NCBI GenBank assembly: GCA_020746875.1
Contig: JAGTJL010000010.1
Span: 1,674,001 to 1,738,000, forward strand
Direction of reading: 5' to 3'
Length of the DNA stretch: 64,000 bases
DNA from: Rhexocercosporidium sp. MPI-PUGE-AT-0058
Taxonomy: Eukaryota > Ascomycota > Leotiomycetes > Helotiales
Shown here: positions 1 through 11,514 of the stretch, in pieces
How the letters are laid out: the number at the start of each line of letters is the position of its first letter
Numbering within the stretch: the first letter of the stretch is position 1
Made by a program: the position numbers and the translations under genes
Notes under the pieces: model-generated
Databases searched by the model: none
Told to the model about the DNA's origin: nothing
Seen by the model: the letters and a program-made list of their open reading frames with translations, nothing else

Positions 1-49
1 CGACTGACAGAGTGGGCGTCACTCATTACTCCGCATCTCCACCCAAGGT

Positions 50-1176
50 TCAGCGAGTGATTTTTACAGTTTCTGAATCCAACAATGCTTTCGCGGCAAT
101 CACCTCAGCCTTGTCATATCCTCCCCACCCAGCTTCACCCCCTACATTCCGTCGCACGATCTCGGAGAGTTTGGCCGTGGCTGTCTCATTCAGACGCTCC
201 ACGGTTCGAATGTTTGGTGGTGGCAGGCCAACATCGCCTTTGGACTGCCGCGAGATCTGGGATTGGTTGGCCAGTAGTCGGTTGGTAGTCTTGTGATTTG
301 TTAGGGCGTACTCGGCCTCCACATCGGGACGACACATACCAGCTTCAGTCCATAATACCCCCGAAGATAATCATCGCACAGCTCAACACTCCTGCAGAAT
401 CTTCGGAAAGCTTCGGCAAGGTATTTGTCTGCTCCGGATTCTCCAGTTATAGCTGCCATGTATTGGACCTCGCCGAGCCGCGCGTGAATCTATATTGGAA
501 GTCAGGCTTGATTTCAGGATGTGTATAAACATTGATACCAACATTCCACGCGTAGGGTGTGACCAACAGCACCTCCTCCAAGGCAAATATTCCTTGTTGA
601 TACAGCCCCTGAGATACGTACAGATCTGCCAACTCACCCCAGGCTTCGGCATCCGTAGGGGACGAATCAAGAAATTGATTCAGGGCAACGATTGCTTCTG
701 GGATTTTGTCAAGGGATTTCAATAGTGCAATCCTTCGTTTGGAAACAGGCTGGCGGTCATCAGCACGGTGAAATGGACGGGACACGTCGGCGGCTTACCA
801 TGTTGCCAGGATTCTGTGCCAAAATATTCTCGTACTCCTTCAGTATATTCTTCAGCGCAGCATCATCTGGTGCCCGGGCTTCCTGGAACACCCCTCTCAA
901 TGCCATCAGTCTTTCGTTGTCTGCGCCAAATCGTTCTGTCAGTCTCTGGAGGCACTGGGATGCTGACAGCTCGTCCCCAGTTCGCAGGCAAGACAGCATG
1001 AGATTCTCATAGGTCGTCCATAGTTCCGGGGTCTCTGCGGCAGACCATAGAGCGCTGACTGAGTAGGATGAAATGGCCGAGGGGATACTTTGGAGAAGTG
1101 ATGGGGCTTGCTGGGAAAGACTGAGGGCGACGGAAGGGGGTAGATGCGCAGGTGGGTGTAGTAGGGAGGACGACAT
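50..1176 (-). CDS. EMC2: ER membrane protein complex subunit 2 (TPR protein)
   Basis: Subunit of the ER membrane complex, which inserts tail-anchored and multi-pass proteins; EMC2 is its cytosolic TPR scaffold (family knowledge). I assembled four exons: 1176-799, 749-543, 489-340 and 289-50, with introns of 49, 53 and 50 bp, all GT..AG. All four joins stay in frame and give 324 residues, a usual length for the family. The TPR core is visible: KRRIALLKS and EAWGELADLYVSQG around residues 130-170, then EEVLLVTPYAWN joined across intron 2 to IHARLGEVQYM and RRFCRSVELCDDYLRGYYGL, a diagnostic EMC2 stretch. The start ATG at 1176-1174 gives MSSSLLHPP. It is transcribed divergently from the AP-3 delta gene. 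I am confident of the identity; splice sites are inferred from consensus and homology. Confidence 0.93.
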
Positions 1177-1572
1177 GGTTCTACTAGTTCCAGATGTTGT
1201 GCACAAATTGCTTGACGATTAGGAATAATAGAGAGTTTTCGAGATACTGAAGCGATGCATCGAAGGGAATGAGTGATGTCGGAAGCTCCTGCCTGGTTCT
1301 CCCCTTCGAGGCATAGCCTGGCATGCCGCCTTGACCACTCACGGTGCCGCTCTTACAGTATTTGGATGGGCTTGGTGGGGGATTTTGGTCGCGAAACAGC
1401 ATTGCCATGACTTGCCTGCTCTGAGCATCATCAACTTCAACCGCTTGGAAACTCTTTTGCCGCCGCGTGAATACGACGAAAGCAGCCTGCTAAACTTACG
1501 CCATGTCATGAACCCATCCATGAATGCTGTGCGCCAGCTTCTCTACGTCCAACCCTGCAAACCACCAGCAAG
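1177..1572. promoter_or_regulatory. Divergent promoter region between EMC2 and AP-3 delta
   Basis: A 396-bp interval between the two start codons of oppositely transcribed genes, so it must hold both promoters and both 5' UTRs. I see no clear TATA box, and no coding exon that would join to either gene. Role inferred from position only. Confidence 0.6.
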
Positions 1573-4500
1573 ATGTATATCAACCAAGAACCCATCTAAG
1601 ACACTCTTCTAATACCTCCCAGGTTCGAGAAATCCCTCTACGATCTCATCCGAGGTCTGCGAAATCACAAGGGAGCCGAGAAAGAATACATCCAGAACAG
1701 TCTCAAAGAATGTCGGGCCGAGATTCGAGGGCAGGATATGGGTCAGTAACTGCCCATAGATGGAGGGGTCGATATTGACGATTATGGAATAGACCTAAAG
1801 GCTACAGCCCTGCTGAAGTTGGTATATCTCGAAATGTTCGGTCACGATATGTCCTGGGCATCTTTCCATGTACTCGAAGTCATGTCTTCTGCGAAGTACC
1901 TCCAGAAACGAGTTGGCTACCTTGGGGCGGTTCAGAGCTTTCGGCCTGATACGGAGGTTTTGATGCTTGCAACAAACCTACTGAAAAAGGTATGATCTGC
2001 CAAATGAAACGAGTCTTGTTCTGATAATGTCCCAGGACTTGACTTCGACAGCTATTACTACGATGTCCCTCCCAGTCATAACGCTGCCACATATAATCAC
2101 ACCCTCCTTGGCATTATCTGTTCTATCAGACCTCCTCCCACGATTGACCCATTCACATCCCACAGTTCGGAAGAAGACGATTGTGACGTTGTATAGACTG
2201 GCATTGGTTTATCCAGAGACCCTGCGGCCAGCATGGCCTAAAATCAAAGACCGGCTGATGGATGAGGGAGAGGACCCAAGTGTCACGGCTGCAATTGTCA
2301 ATGTGGTGTGCGAATTAGGTTGGCGAAGGCCTCAAGACTTTCTTCCCCTTGCTCCCAGGTTATTTGAGCTTCTTGTCGATAGTGGAAACAACTGGATGGC
2401 CATCAAATTGATCAAGTTGGTAGGTTTCTTTTAAGCGCACACCAAAAGCTTGTGTTGACAGTCAATAGTTCGCAATCTTGACTCCTTTGGAGCCACGTCT
2501 GGTCAAGAAACTCTTACCACCTCTTACCTCGCTCATACGCACGACCCCGGCCATGTCTCTGCTTTACGAATGTATCAACGGTATTATTCAGGGCGGTATA
2601 TTAGAGAGCAGCGACGATGGTGGGGATGAAATCGCGACTCTCTGTGTAAGTAAATTGCGAGGCATGATACAGATTGAGGATGATGCAAATCGTATGTATG
2701 TTTAACTCGATACGTGCAATTATTGCTGACAGCCTCAGTAAAATATGTTGCTCTTCTGGCGTTCAACAGAATTGTTGTAACTCACCCCTACCTCGTCGCC
2801 CAGCAGGAGGACGTTATTATGGAATGCATCGACAGTGCCGATATCTCAATCCGTTTACGAGCGTTAGACTTGGTAGTCGGCATGGTCAATAGCGACAATT
2901 TGATGTCCATCGTCGGCCGGTTAATGAGGCAACTCAAGAACTCCCGATCGGCAACTGCTGAAGAACTCTACCCTCGTGCTACTCCCATCGAGCCTGCCGC
3001 AGAGTCGGATGATGAGTCTCCAGAAGTTGCAATCAAGAACAACCACGATGGCTCCGAAGCACCACTGCTCCCAGATGACTATAAGATCGATGTCATTTCT
3101 AGAGTGCTGGATATGTGCTCAAGTAACAATTATGGAAATATCGTGGACTTCGATTGGTATATCGATATCCTGATTCAACTAGTCAGGACCGCCCCACTTC
3201 CCAGCTCAAATTTGTCCTCTGAGAATGTGGATACTGGCCCAAGGCCAGGCAGTGATGTTTCGGAGCTCATCGGTGACGAGCTACGAACAGTTGCCGTCAA
3301 AGTTAAGGCGGTCCGGACTCAAGCCACAAGGGCAGCAGAATCTATTCTCATATCAACCTACAACGACCCCTCGTCTCCACTACATACAGGTAGCGGGGTT
3401 TTACGGCCGATTACCTGGGTGTGTGGCGAATATGCCTTGTTCTTGGCATCTCCCGATGATACTCTTACTGCTCTCTTGCAGCTGACCAAGGGGACAACAG
3501 TCGCTGTAGGGCTTGCTGTTTACTTACAGGCCTTACCAAAAATCTTCTCGTTGATTGCTGGAGACGATCAGTCACCTTGGACCCCCGAACGGAAGACCAT
3601 CATATCTTTGTTGATGGCCCGGATCATTCATGCTCTTGAGCCTCTTGCCATGCACCCAGATTTAGAAGTACAAGAGAGAGCGGTAGAATTTTCGGAACTC
3701 TTGAAATTAGCGGCCGAAGCTTCCTCGGGTCAAGAAGCATCGTCCGAACCCACGAATCAACAGGATGCACCTTTGCTCCTGACTCAGGCAATCCCATCGT
3801 TATTTGCAGGGCTAGAGCTGAACTCTGTAGCTGTCGGGGCACAAAAGAACGTCCCCGTTCCTTCTAGCTTGGATCTGGATCAGCCTGTCAATACAAACCT
3901 TAGCAATCTATTGAGAGCTGTTGAGTCTGCAGTATTTGACGAACCTGAAGATGACGAGTTTGAAGTTTACTATCATCAGCCTCCACCACAAACACAGACA
4001 TCACAAAAGGAAAACGAGCCAGCGATTTCTCGGCTTGCTGGTACAGAGGAGGTGGTGCACTCGTACCAACAAGGCGGCGAGGACAGTTATCTGGACCCTG
4101 ATATTGTGGCAAGGCGACGGGCTGAGCGACTCGAGAGAAACAAGGACGACCCATTCTACATACCTCCAAGTGATGACAGGTCTGGCAGATCGACTCCTCT
4201 ACACAACATCATCCAGAGCAACAATGGGCCAGATTTAGACATAGACGCTATACCAATTATGCAACTGGATCTCGGGAAGACTAGCATGACTCCTATGCAG
4301 CCCTCACCAAGGAGACCTAAACCCCGTCAAAGAATACAAGTTGCCGCTGACGAAACTCTCGGTATGAGCGGCACTTCATCGCCACGGAACGACGACTCAG
4401 AGAACAGTCTTGAGGGGCCCCAGAGGGCCAAGGCCAAAGGGAAGCAATCTCTGCTTCAAGTTGACTCAAGTCACATTGGAAGCTTTTCTCTCGAGGGTGA

Positions 4501-4870
4501 TAGCGCTGGTCTAGTGGATTATGAGCGTCAACAGAGAGAAGAAGCCGAAATGTCAAAAGCAATGCAAGAGGTTGAGAAGTTGAGGTTAGAGATGCAGAGG
4601 GCGAATGAGAGGATCCAGGCTGCTCAGGGTGTGGAAGGGACAGTGGTCAAGAAGAAAAAGAAGAAAGCGAAGGCACCAGGAGCTGGCTTAGACGGTGAGG
4701 GTGTAGCAACTGTAGTGAAGAAAAAGAAGAAAGTAAAAAGGGTCGAGGCTGACGCTCCTGTGGAAGCAGAAGCTGTGACTGATGTTATTAAGCCGAAAAG
4801 GAAAAAAAAGAGGACGAAGATTGATGAAGGCGGGGCTGGGGAGGGAGGAACTGTGGATTCTGGAGCATAG
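1573..4870 (+). CDS. APL5: AP-3 adaptor complex subunit delta (adaptin)
   Basis: Large subunit of AP-3, which sorts cargo from Golgi/endosome to the vacuole (family knowledge). Exons: 1573-1574, 1623-1741, 1793-1989, 2036-2419, 2469-2691 and 2739-4870; introns are 48, 51, 46, 49 and 47 bp. Phases agree throughout and give 1018 residues. The N terminus FEKSLYDLIRGLRNHKG and DLKATALLKLVYLEMFGHDM are typical delta-adaptin signatures; the adaptin HEAT-repeat trunk covers about residues 10-560. The C-terminal third is an acidic then Lys-rich hinge, with several KKKKKK-type runs near the end. The start codon is itself split by the first intron: AT at 1573-1574, G at 1623. Without this splice the frame stops after eight codons. 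An ear-domain fold is not evident. Confidence 0.93.
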
Positions 4871-5341
4871 CGTGCCAGGCATATACTGGTGTTGAGGCAT
4901 ACGTAGGTACTCAGGCTTGGGTTTTAGGCGGATGTGATTCAGAGCAGCCCGAGGTGTAAATAGGTGAAGACTGAAGGCATTGTTTCATTTGAGAGGATAC
5001 CAAGAAACGTATTCTGGTTCTTTTGGGATCATCTCAAAATTTCTGCTGCGAATCGAATTAATAAAGGCAGAGCATCCGAAGTCTTCGGCCCAATGACTCG
5101 ACAGCCACTTCACAGCAAAGCAACCCATGGCAAAGTGAATGCAGCTTCTGAGTCCACAAACTTAGATGTCAACATCGTCTAATTTCAACCAGATCTGCTT
5201 ATCTCGATTCGGTTAGAGCAAAAGTCGGATAAGATAAGATCCTGAGGTTGCTTACGTAAGCCTGTAAATTATTTTGTCCCTCCATGCATGCCGAGCAGTT
5301 GTTTCTGCGACAAAAGCGTTCCAGACAAGCATCTCGCAAAC
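4871..5341. other. Intergenic region, AP-3 delta to SMAP-domain gene
   Basis: About 470 bp with no convincing reading frame; it must hold the 3' end of the AP-3 delta mRNA and the promoter of the next gene on the same strand. An in-frame upstream ATG at 5288 could add 18 residues to the downstream protein. Confidence 0.5.
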
Positions 5342-7303
5342 ATGGACGCAAACTACATTCCACTTGGTGTGAAGATAGAGGAGCTGTCTCACTCGAAATG
5401 GGGACCAAAAGTAATCGGAGAGACCAAAGGTACATTTCGAATGGCACATCTGCATATTTGCAACTCTTTGGACGATTTGGTTCAAGAATTCCGCAACTAA
5501 CTTTTACCGAACAGAGGAGCGGAAAGCAATTGCACGCGAAATCAGATTATCACAGCGTAAAGAGAAGAAGAAGATCAAGTCTGAAGCCAAGCAACAGCGG
5601 AAGCTCAATGACAGGCTTCATAGGAAATTGGTAGGTTACATTGCTGTGAGGATGAACAACGCAGCAATTGACATTCGCAGAACCGAAATACGGAAAAATA
5701 CGACAAGAATAAAGACCGGAACAAGCAGCGAGCTATCGACCTCGAGCGCCAGAGGATCAGGGCTAATGCTGTCAAGCAAGCTGAGCGCATGGCGGCCCTC
5801 CACGACCCGAGCGGCAAGATGTTCAACGTGGGCGAGATTATCATACTACCAGGAGGCATTGTGATGTCGAAGGAGAGTATGGAAAGAGCCGCCGAAGCCA
5901 AAGAGCAGAAAGATAAGGAGGACGCACAGCGAAATGCTATTGAAAAACGCTACAAGGATGCGGAGAGAGCTGCTAAGTTGGAGGCAGAGGAAGCTCAGCG
6001 GGCCATCGATCAAGGAATGCCTGCTCCGACAGAATATCCTGCGAAGGAGGCGTTGAAGAGGATGAAGCGTCCAAAAAAGATCAGCAAGAAACAATTACAG
6101 CGACTACAACAGTTGAAGCCTCAAGCTGTGCCTCCCAAACCGGTCATACCCAAGGGAATCAGGTTACCAGATGAAGAGGAGGATCTGCTTGCATTATGGG
6201 ACATCACAGATGCAGAGATCACGAGACGATTAGCCGACAAGAAGAAGGAGAAGACACAATCTAGGAAGCAACTCATAAAGATCCAACAGGAGAATAAGAA
6301 GCTTAACAAGGCTTTGAAAGTCAGGAAGAGGGAGGCTGATAACGCGGGTGTTATATTCGATAAGGAAAAGGCCAGAAGGGAGATCCTAGCAGCGATGGCC
6401 AAGCCACTTGATCACAAATCGGAATCAGACTCAGACTCAGATTCTGGTTCCAGCTCAAGCTCGGATTCGGATTCGGATTCAGACGAGGAGGAAGAGGAGC
6501 AGGAGGCTACCGAGCATACCAAGCCAAAGGAGAAGAAGACAAATGCCGCACCAGCTCCAAAACTCGATCTCGAGCTTATTGAAAAAGCTGCTGAGATTGA
6601 AAGAGCTCGCAAGGAGAAGAAACAAGCAGCGAGGGAAAAGAGACGCCAAGAAAGAAAGCAGAGGGCTGCCGAGGAAGCTGCCAGACATGCAGCTGAAAGA
6701 GTGGCTAAGTCTGAGACTTTAGAGAAAGTTCAGGCTAGCAAAGAGGACAAGGAAGCCAAGATGTCAAGGAGGGCCGCCAAAGAGGCAAAGAGGCTTGCAA
6801 AGGCGCTTGGTGAAGATTCGGCTTCGAAAAAGAGGAAACGAACGGAGGATGTGGAGGGTATTGCTGAAGAGAAGCCCAAGAAGGAAACATCTCACAAGAA
6901 GAAGAAGGTCATGTCAGAGACCACTAATGTCGATCCTGTCCAAGATACCCGGCTTGCGAAGAAGGAGAAGAAAGTCAAGGAGAGCAGTGATGAGAGACTT
7001 GACAAAGTCTTTGCTGAGCGGGGAGCCAAGATGAAAACTGAATCAAACGACGAAGGACCTTCTCATGGGGCTGAGCAATGGAACCCGGACGCGTTGACTG
7101 GAGATGCAGCTCGGAAAGACAAGTTCCTTCGCTTACTGGGTGCTGGAAAGGGGTCAAGTAAGGGAGGCGAGAAGGACAAGAAGAAGAAGAAAGATGCTGG
7201 AATTGACATTGTCAAGATTCAAGAGGAATTGGAGCGCCAATTCCAAGCAGGTGTAAAGATGAAGCACGATGGAGGGTCTAAAAAGCGTGGTCTAGGCGCA
7301 TGA
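5342..7303 (+). CDS. Lys/Glu-rich coiled-coil protein with C-terminal SMAP-like domain
   Basis: Three exons (5342-5429, 5515-5630, 5681-7303; introns 85 and 50 bp, the first with an AACTAAC branch site) give 608 residues. It opens MDANYIPLGVKIEELSHSKW, followed by long basic coiled coil. A stretch with FNVGEIIILPGG lies near residue 115, and an acidic serine tract (SDSDSDSGSSSSSDSDSD) near residue 320. The last 76 residues (WNPDAL, KFLRLLGAGK, ELERQFQAGVKMKHDGG, ending RGLGA) resemble the small-acidic-protein (SMAP) domain, also found in the lysine-rich nucleolar protein KNOP1. A nucleolar role is inferred from that similarity and composition. An in-frame ATG at 5288 would add 18 residues; I prefer 5342 because the conserved-looking sequence begins there. 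Confidence 0.8.
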
Positions 7304-7717
7304 GGGACACGCTCGATGAATTGGAGTATAAAACGGGTTTCATTATCTGGCTTGGAGTCCTGGAGGATCATTGTGCTGCTCGGATTCCCTCTTTGCATTT
7401 GCGATGTTGAGATTTGGAAACAGTAGCGTTTGCTGAATTCGGAATGCAGTGGTATTTGACCCAGAACCCATGAAATCAAAATAGCTTAGAAGCAGGTCCC
7501 AAACTCCCATTAAATCCTCTCTTCCGTGTGTAAGAAGACAGGCGACTTTTGTGATGTACACCTCATCCTGCCAAAGAGGTCTACACGTTTATGCGTACTT
7601 TCTCTCAGCCCATCCGGTCTATGTCTGCCAAATTGCTTCGGTCATCGTCCAACACACAGCCTTGCCCTCATAGCCACCCACCTGCCCTCTACCTTCCTAC
7701 AGCTTTACTCCATTACC
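7304..7717. other. Convergent intergenic region
   Basis: About 410 bp between the stop of the SMAP-domain gene (plus) and the stop of RAMP4 (minus), so it should hold both 3' UTRs. No coding sequence was recognised. Confidence 0.5.
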
Positions 7718-8082
7718 TCACCCGAGGAAGAACCTGCTGAGCAATTCGAATAATAGACCACCGAAGACGACGAATCCCAGGATACCTAAGCATCAATCGT
7801 TAGCATGCGCGTGTTCAAAGCACAGCAATCCGGGTTGGGGGGAAGTACCAAGCACCATGGGGCTAACAGGGCTCTTGAACTCCTGCTTCTTCTTCAACTC
7901 CTGGGCTGGCTTTCCACGCTTCGCATCCTGCTCCTTGGTGAATTTGGCGTTGCGCTTGCGTTGTTCTGGTGTTTGCGCCTGGGAGTTGTTTGTTGATCAG
8001 CCTTGCTCTCGTGCTCTTGTGCCAGTCCGGTCTTGCGAGGCCGTGCCATGCTATTCTTCCATGGGGAATTGTAGCTTACCAT
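7718..8082 (-). CDS. RAMP4/SERP1 stress-associated ER membrane protein
   Basis: A tail-anchored protein that binds the Sec61 translocon and ribosome and protects new membrane proteins during ER stress (family knowledge). Three exons, 8082-8080, 7978-7849 and 7785-7718 (introns 101 and 63 bp), give 66 residues, the usual size. The second exon encodes AQTPEQRKRNAKF, RGKPAQELKKK and KSPVSP, the family signature. The third completes the single C-terminal membrane segment GILGFVVFGGLLFELLSRFF before TGA. The first exon contains only the ATG, followed at once by GTAAGC. The gene is too fragmented for simple ORF calling. It shares an upstream region with the 98-residue membrane protein gene on the plus strand. 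Confidence 0.88.
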
Positions 8083-8740
8083 TGTGGGGATTGAGTTTGG
8101 TAATAAGAAGAGAGTGTTGACAGACAGTTCAGAATGTACGCGAGGGAGAAGAAAGAAAGGGATGCTGGAGACGTAAGGTCAAGTGAAGTTGTTTATGTAC
8201 TCGGCTCACTGTAATCTGTCCCAAGCAGGAAGTCAAGTCAAGTAGCGGCAGCCAGTACTTTACTATGCGTCGCGGTTGGGACAGAGTGCACTGTGGGGCG
8301 GCTCTACGGGTAGGGTGAAAGTTGCCGATTTTGGCGAGCGAGAACATTAAAATCCAGGTCTCTCTGGCCTTCTTTGCTCAAACAGTTGCACCAGAATAAT
8401 TTTGAAATTCTCTATAATCATGAACAAGAAGTTAATGTACAGTAAAATAAAATAAAATTCTTGAATTATTCACTCGTTGGCCGGTAATATTACACATTCG
8501 TTGGAATTGCGCTTTTGTCAGAATCGGCAACTTTCACCCGCGAAAGACGAGACTTGCAAGGATGAGTACTAGCACGAGGCTAGACCATACTAGGCTAAGC
8601 CTAAACCTAAACCTAAACCTCGCCAGTTGTGGGTCTCGTCTCATCTCGTCTGAACTTCGAGCTGTAGAAGGTTTGTTTTGTTTTCCAACTCCTCCACATC
8701 GAGCGCTGCGTCCATAACAGCTTCATTAACATCACTAGAC
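8083..8740. promoter_or_regulatory. Divergent upstream region of RAMP4 and the small membrane protein gene
   Basis: 658 bp between two divergent start codons. It carries an inverted-repeat element (8313-8539), an A/T-rich run around 8440-8460, and a CCTAAA-type repeat at 8599-8617 about 125 bp before the plus-strand ATG. Confidence 0.5.
8313..8539. mobile_element. 227-bp inverted-repeat element (MITE-like)
   Basis: The left end reads GGGTGAAAGTTGCCGATT and the right end is its reverse complement, ending at 8539; the match runs about 20 bp with one mismatch. The interior has no coding capacity. No target duplication is obvious, so MITE is an inference from structure. Confidence 0.5.
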
Positions 8741-9183
8741 ATGTACTCCTCCATCTCCAGACTTCGAGGAGGTGCAGCTATCCGAGCATCTCGGCAGATT
8801 CGGTTCAACACGACTGAGGCCGGGCAAAAGACTGTTTCTCCCCATGTAAGTTTCTGTCTGGACGGCTTCATGATCAGTCCGTCCTGCGTCCAAAGATCTT
8901 TTCGCTAATGTCAGTCGCAATAGGTCGGCTTCTACAAAACCTTCACACGGCCTGTCGTGAAAGTCCTCCTGATGGCAACCTTTACCTACCAACTGGCATA
9001 CTGGGGATGGGTGTATTTGGAGAAGGCCGAGATCAAGAAGCAGAAGAACGGTGAGTGGTTGCTGTGCTCAGCTCCCAGCCCGGGGTATGGTGGAGCTGTA
9101 CTGATGGATCATGTGTAGCAGAAGTTGAAGGCCTGGAGAAGCAATTGGCCGAGTTGGCGCAGGGAAAGGAGAAGCGGCCTTGA
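8741..9183 (+). CDS. Small membrane protein, probably mitochondrial
   Basis: Three exons (8741-8845, 8924-9050, 9119-9183; introns 78 and 68 bp, GT..AG) give 98 residues. The N terminus is basic, Ser/Arg-rich and almost free of acidic residues (MYSSISRLRGGAAIRASRQ), like a mitochondrial presequence. Exon 2 carries GFYKTFTRPVVKVLL followed by a hydrophobic aromatic segment (MATFTYQLAYWGWVYLE), a single membrane span. The tail is a short charged helix (EVEGLEKQLAELAQGKEK). The layout recalls an uncharacterised fungal mitochondrial family (DUF5321 comes to mind, not verified). Function unknown; the gene structure is well supported by phase and splice consensus. Confidence 0.75.
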
Positions 9184-10377
9184 GACGCAAATTACGCTCA
9201 GCATACGAAGAAGGCCTCTTACTCCTATCCGGATCCGAAGTTCAAGCTACGAACCACGGGAGTGCCATCAGTGCCATGGAGTGAGTGGTCGCTACGTCTG
9301 GAATTGAAGTTGTCAACCACGGTCGAGCCGAGACTCGTCGACCGTAATATATACACCTTCGAAGGGTGCGGCACCGGTCTGCATTGCGGCAGGAAACCCA
9401 CGATGTGTAGAGGCGATAACATCCCGGCCCGTTTTGGTGCAGCCCGTATTGGAGTTGCCTAAGGTTTCACAATGTAGGATATGCAACGAAAGACTGTACA
9501 GAAGCTTATCATACTCATCTGCGTCGGATAGACAAAATTTGCCCATGCAGGTGTATCTCGATTGGCCTCAAGTTGTCACTATTGGCAGGTGCCAGGTGGG
9601 TGTTGTTATAGCGCGTGATTTAGTCTATTCATGTTTCTGATTTGGTCGTGTTTTGCTTGTTCTACTTGGAATGTACTTATATTCAGGCATAGCCTTCTTC
9701 AGCTCCTGAGTAGAAATGAATGTCCTCTAGTCAGGAGTAGGCATCATCCAGATATTATCTATCGAGCAGTGCGGTAGCGGCCGCCAGAGAATGGCATCAA
9801 TCATCATGCACATCAGTAATTATTTCCCAAACTATACGAAGCGCATGCCATGACATTTGAGATTGATAAAGAGTGTGTCAACATAGCATCAAGTTGCTTC
9901 TTACCACTGAAGGTCCACCTTCTCGTACTGTAGACTTGCACCTAAGCTCTTCCAGAGCTGTTCAGGTTTCTTCATTTCCTATGCTTGTTAACGTGATCGT
10001 CAGTCCTTTTCTCCCAGTGGAGCTTCCAACATCTCTCAATCGCTTAGCTACTCTTGCTAGTGTTATTGGTATTCCTGGTGCAATAGTTCTGTGAAGTTAT
10101 GGGCTGAGATCGAGAAAAGAGGCAGAAATGATGCAGAATGAAGATGAGGACAATCATATGAATAGCGTATGGAGATGAAACGGTCTGTTATGCTCTTCTC
10201 TTTCAATTTGTTGTATGACTGTTGTCAATCCCGAAATCACAGCGCCGGATATTACAATTGCCACCAAGACCCGAAAGTCAGGGAGACCGCCCAGTTCAGA
10301 TGATGTCAACGACGAGGTCGTCACACGAATGCACCACATTATTAACCTACCTGGCGCACTGGCTTTTCAACTAGAAC
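9184..10377. other. Gene-poor stretch
   Basis: About 1.2 kb in which only short open frames occur, without recognisable domains or consistent splice signals. Base composition is ordinary, unlike the AT islands further on. I see nothing I can support here. Confidence 0.4.
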
Positions 10378-10770
10378 TTGCGACCCAAATATTACCCTAC
10401 ATACTTTAAACAATCGATCGCGACGCCGCTAAGAAAGCCTGGGTGGGGAAGCCAGAATCGGCATAGTGGCGGCCATTGCACCCCTCAACACCTCGGAAAG
10501 GTCTTCGAATCAATCATGGGCACCCGGATCAGTTACCTGACGGAGGCAGAAGGCATATTACCACCGATGCGCATCGGCGGAAAGAAAGGTTTCTCCTGTG
10601 AAGTTGCCTTACACATGACATCAGCCATACACAAGGCCTAGGAGGTAGGGAGTGCCACATTACTCTCACTAACTTGTCACACCCGAGACCCATCCACAAC
10701 CTCAAGCAACGGAGATTTGGAGGCAGATAGAGCACCTTGGGTAACCAGCTTCTTACAGGACCGAACGACA
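10378..10770 (+). pseudogene. LINE (Tad-like) reverse transcriptase fragment
   Basis: A frame beginning near 10378 reads FKQSIATPLRKPG, then GKVFESIMGTRISYLTEAEG, then a GG-(K/R)-(K/R)-G-S-like box with following helix. This is the pattern of the N-terminal part of non-LTR retrotransposon reverse transcriptases (LRKPGK, LNTLGKVFE..RISYL, GGR.GRST). A second piece, around 10735-10770 in another frame (WVTSFLQDRTTIIKV), matches the usual following block, so there is a frameshift and a deletion between them. No catalytic YxDD box remains. It is a short dead remnant, not a working element. Confidence 0.6.
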
Positions 10771-11514
10771 ATCATAAAGGTGACGCGGGGAAGTTGTTGC
10801 GTGAGATTTTGGGGGGTATTGTTACCGAGCAAGTTAGATGCGAAGACTGATCGGTGAGATGGGGGATGGAATGAGATCCGCCATGGGGCGCTAGGAGCTT
10901 GAAATTGTAGAACTTTTAGGAGAGGCTGTTTGCTTTAGAGTAATACGGGGAAGTTCTTACCAGAAATTTTTTAAGGTTCGTCGTTGGTGAGCTGGATGCG
11001 TCGGTAGATGGAGGGAAAGACGGGGAAGGTGAGATTAGTGGAAGACTCCTGAGCTTGATAGGAAATTGCTCAAACTCTATATTTGCTATATTGGCCTATC
11101 AACGCTTGGTTATTTTAATAAAATAAAATAACTTTGCTACCAAATTAAAGTAAAATTCTTCCTCATGCGCTGTTGCTGTTCGCTCCTCGCTGGCGATAGT
11201 AGGCGGTTTTGTGGGACCTCTATTGAATCTTAGCAACACTGTAGCGTTGGTGAATTGCTAGGTTTATACTGCAGGGTTGTAATCAGTCGACTACATAAAG
11301 TATTTTGAAGAAATTCATAGCATGGAGTCGTCCATTTTGAGGCATGATCACGTGGTGTTACGGGGAAACAGCTTTTTCGGTTATCTCATAAATCAGACCC
11401 TCCTTTGGCGGTAATTCGCGCACTGCCCCACATATCCGAGGTTTAGCTTTACGCCAAGTAAATTAGAGTAAATGAGCCAATCAGAAGCCAAGGCTTTGAA
11501 TTCCCGCTGGAGGA
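10771..11514. other. Gene-poor stretch before TIR element
   Basis: About 740 bp with no supported coding sequence. A 16-bp near-direct repeat (agtaaatgRgccaat) occurs at about 11469-11484 and again near 12228-12243, on the two sides of the TIR element. Confidence 0.4.
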
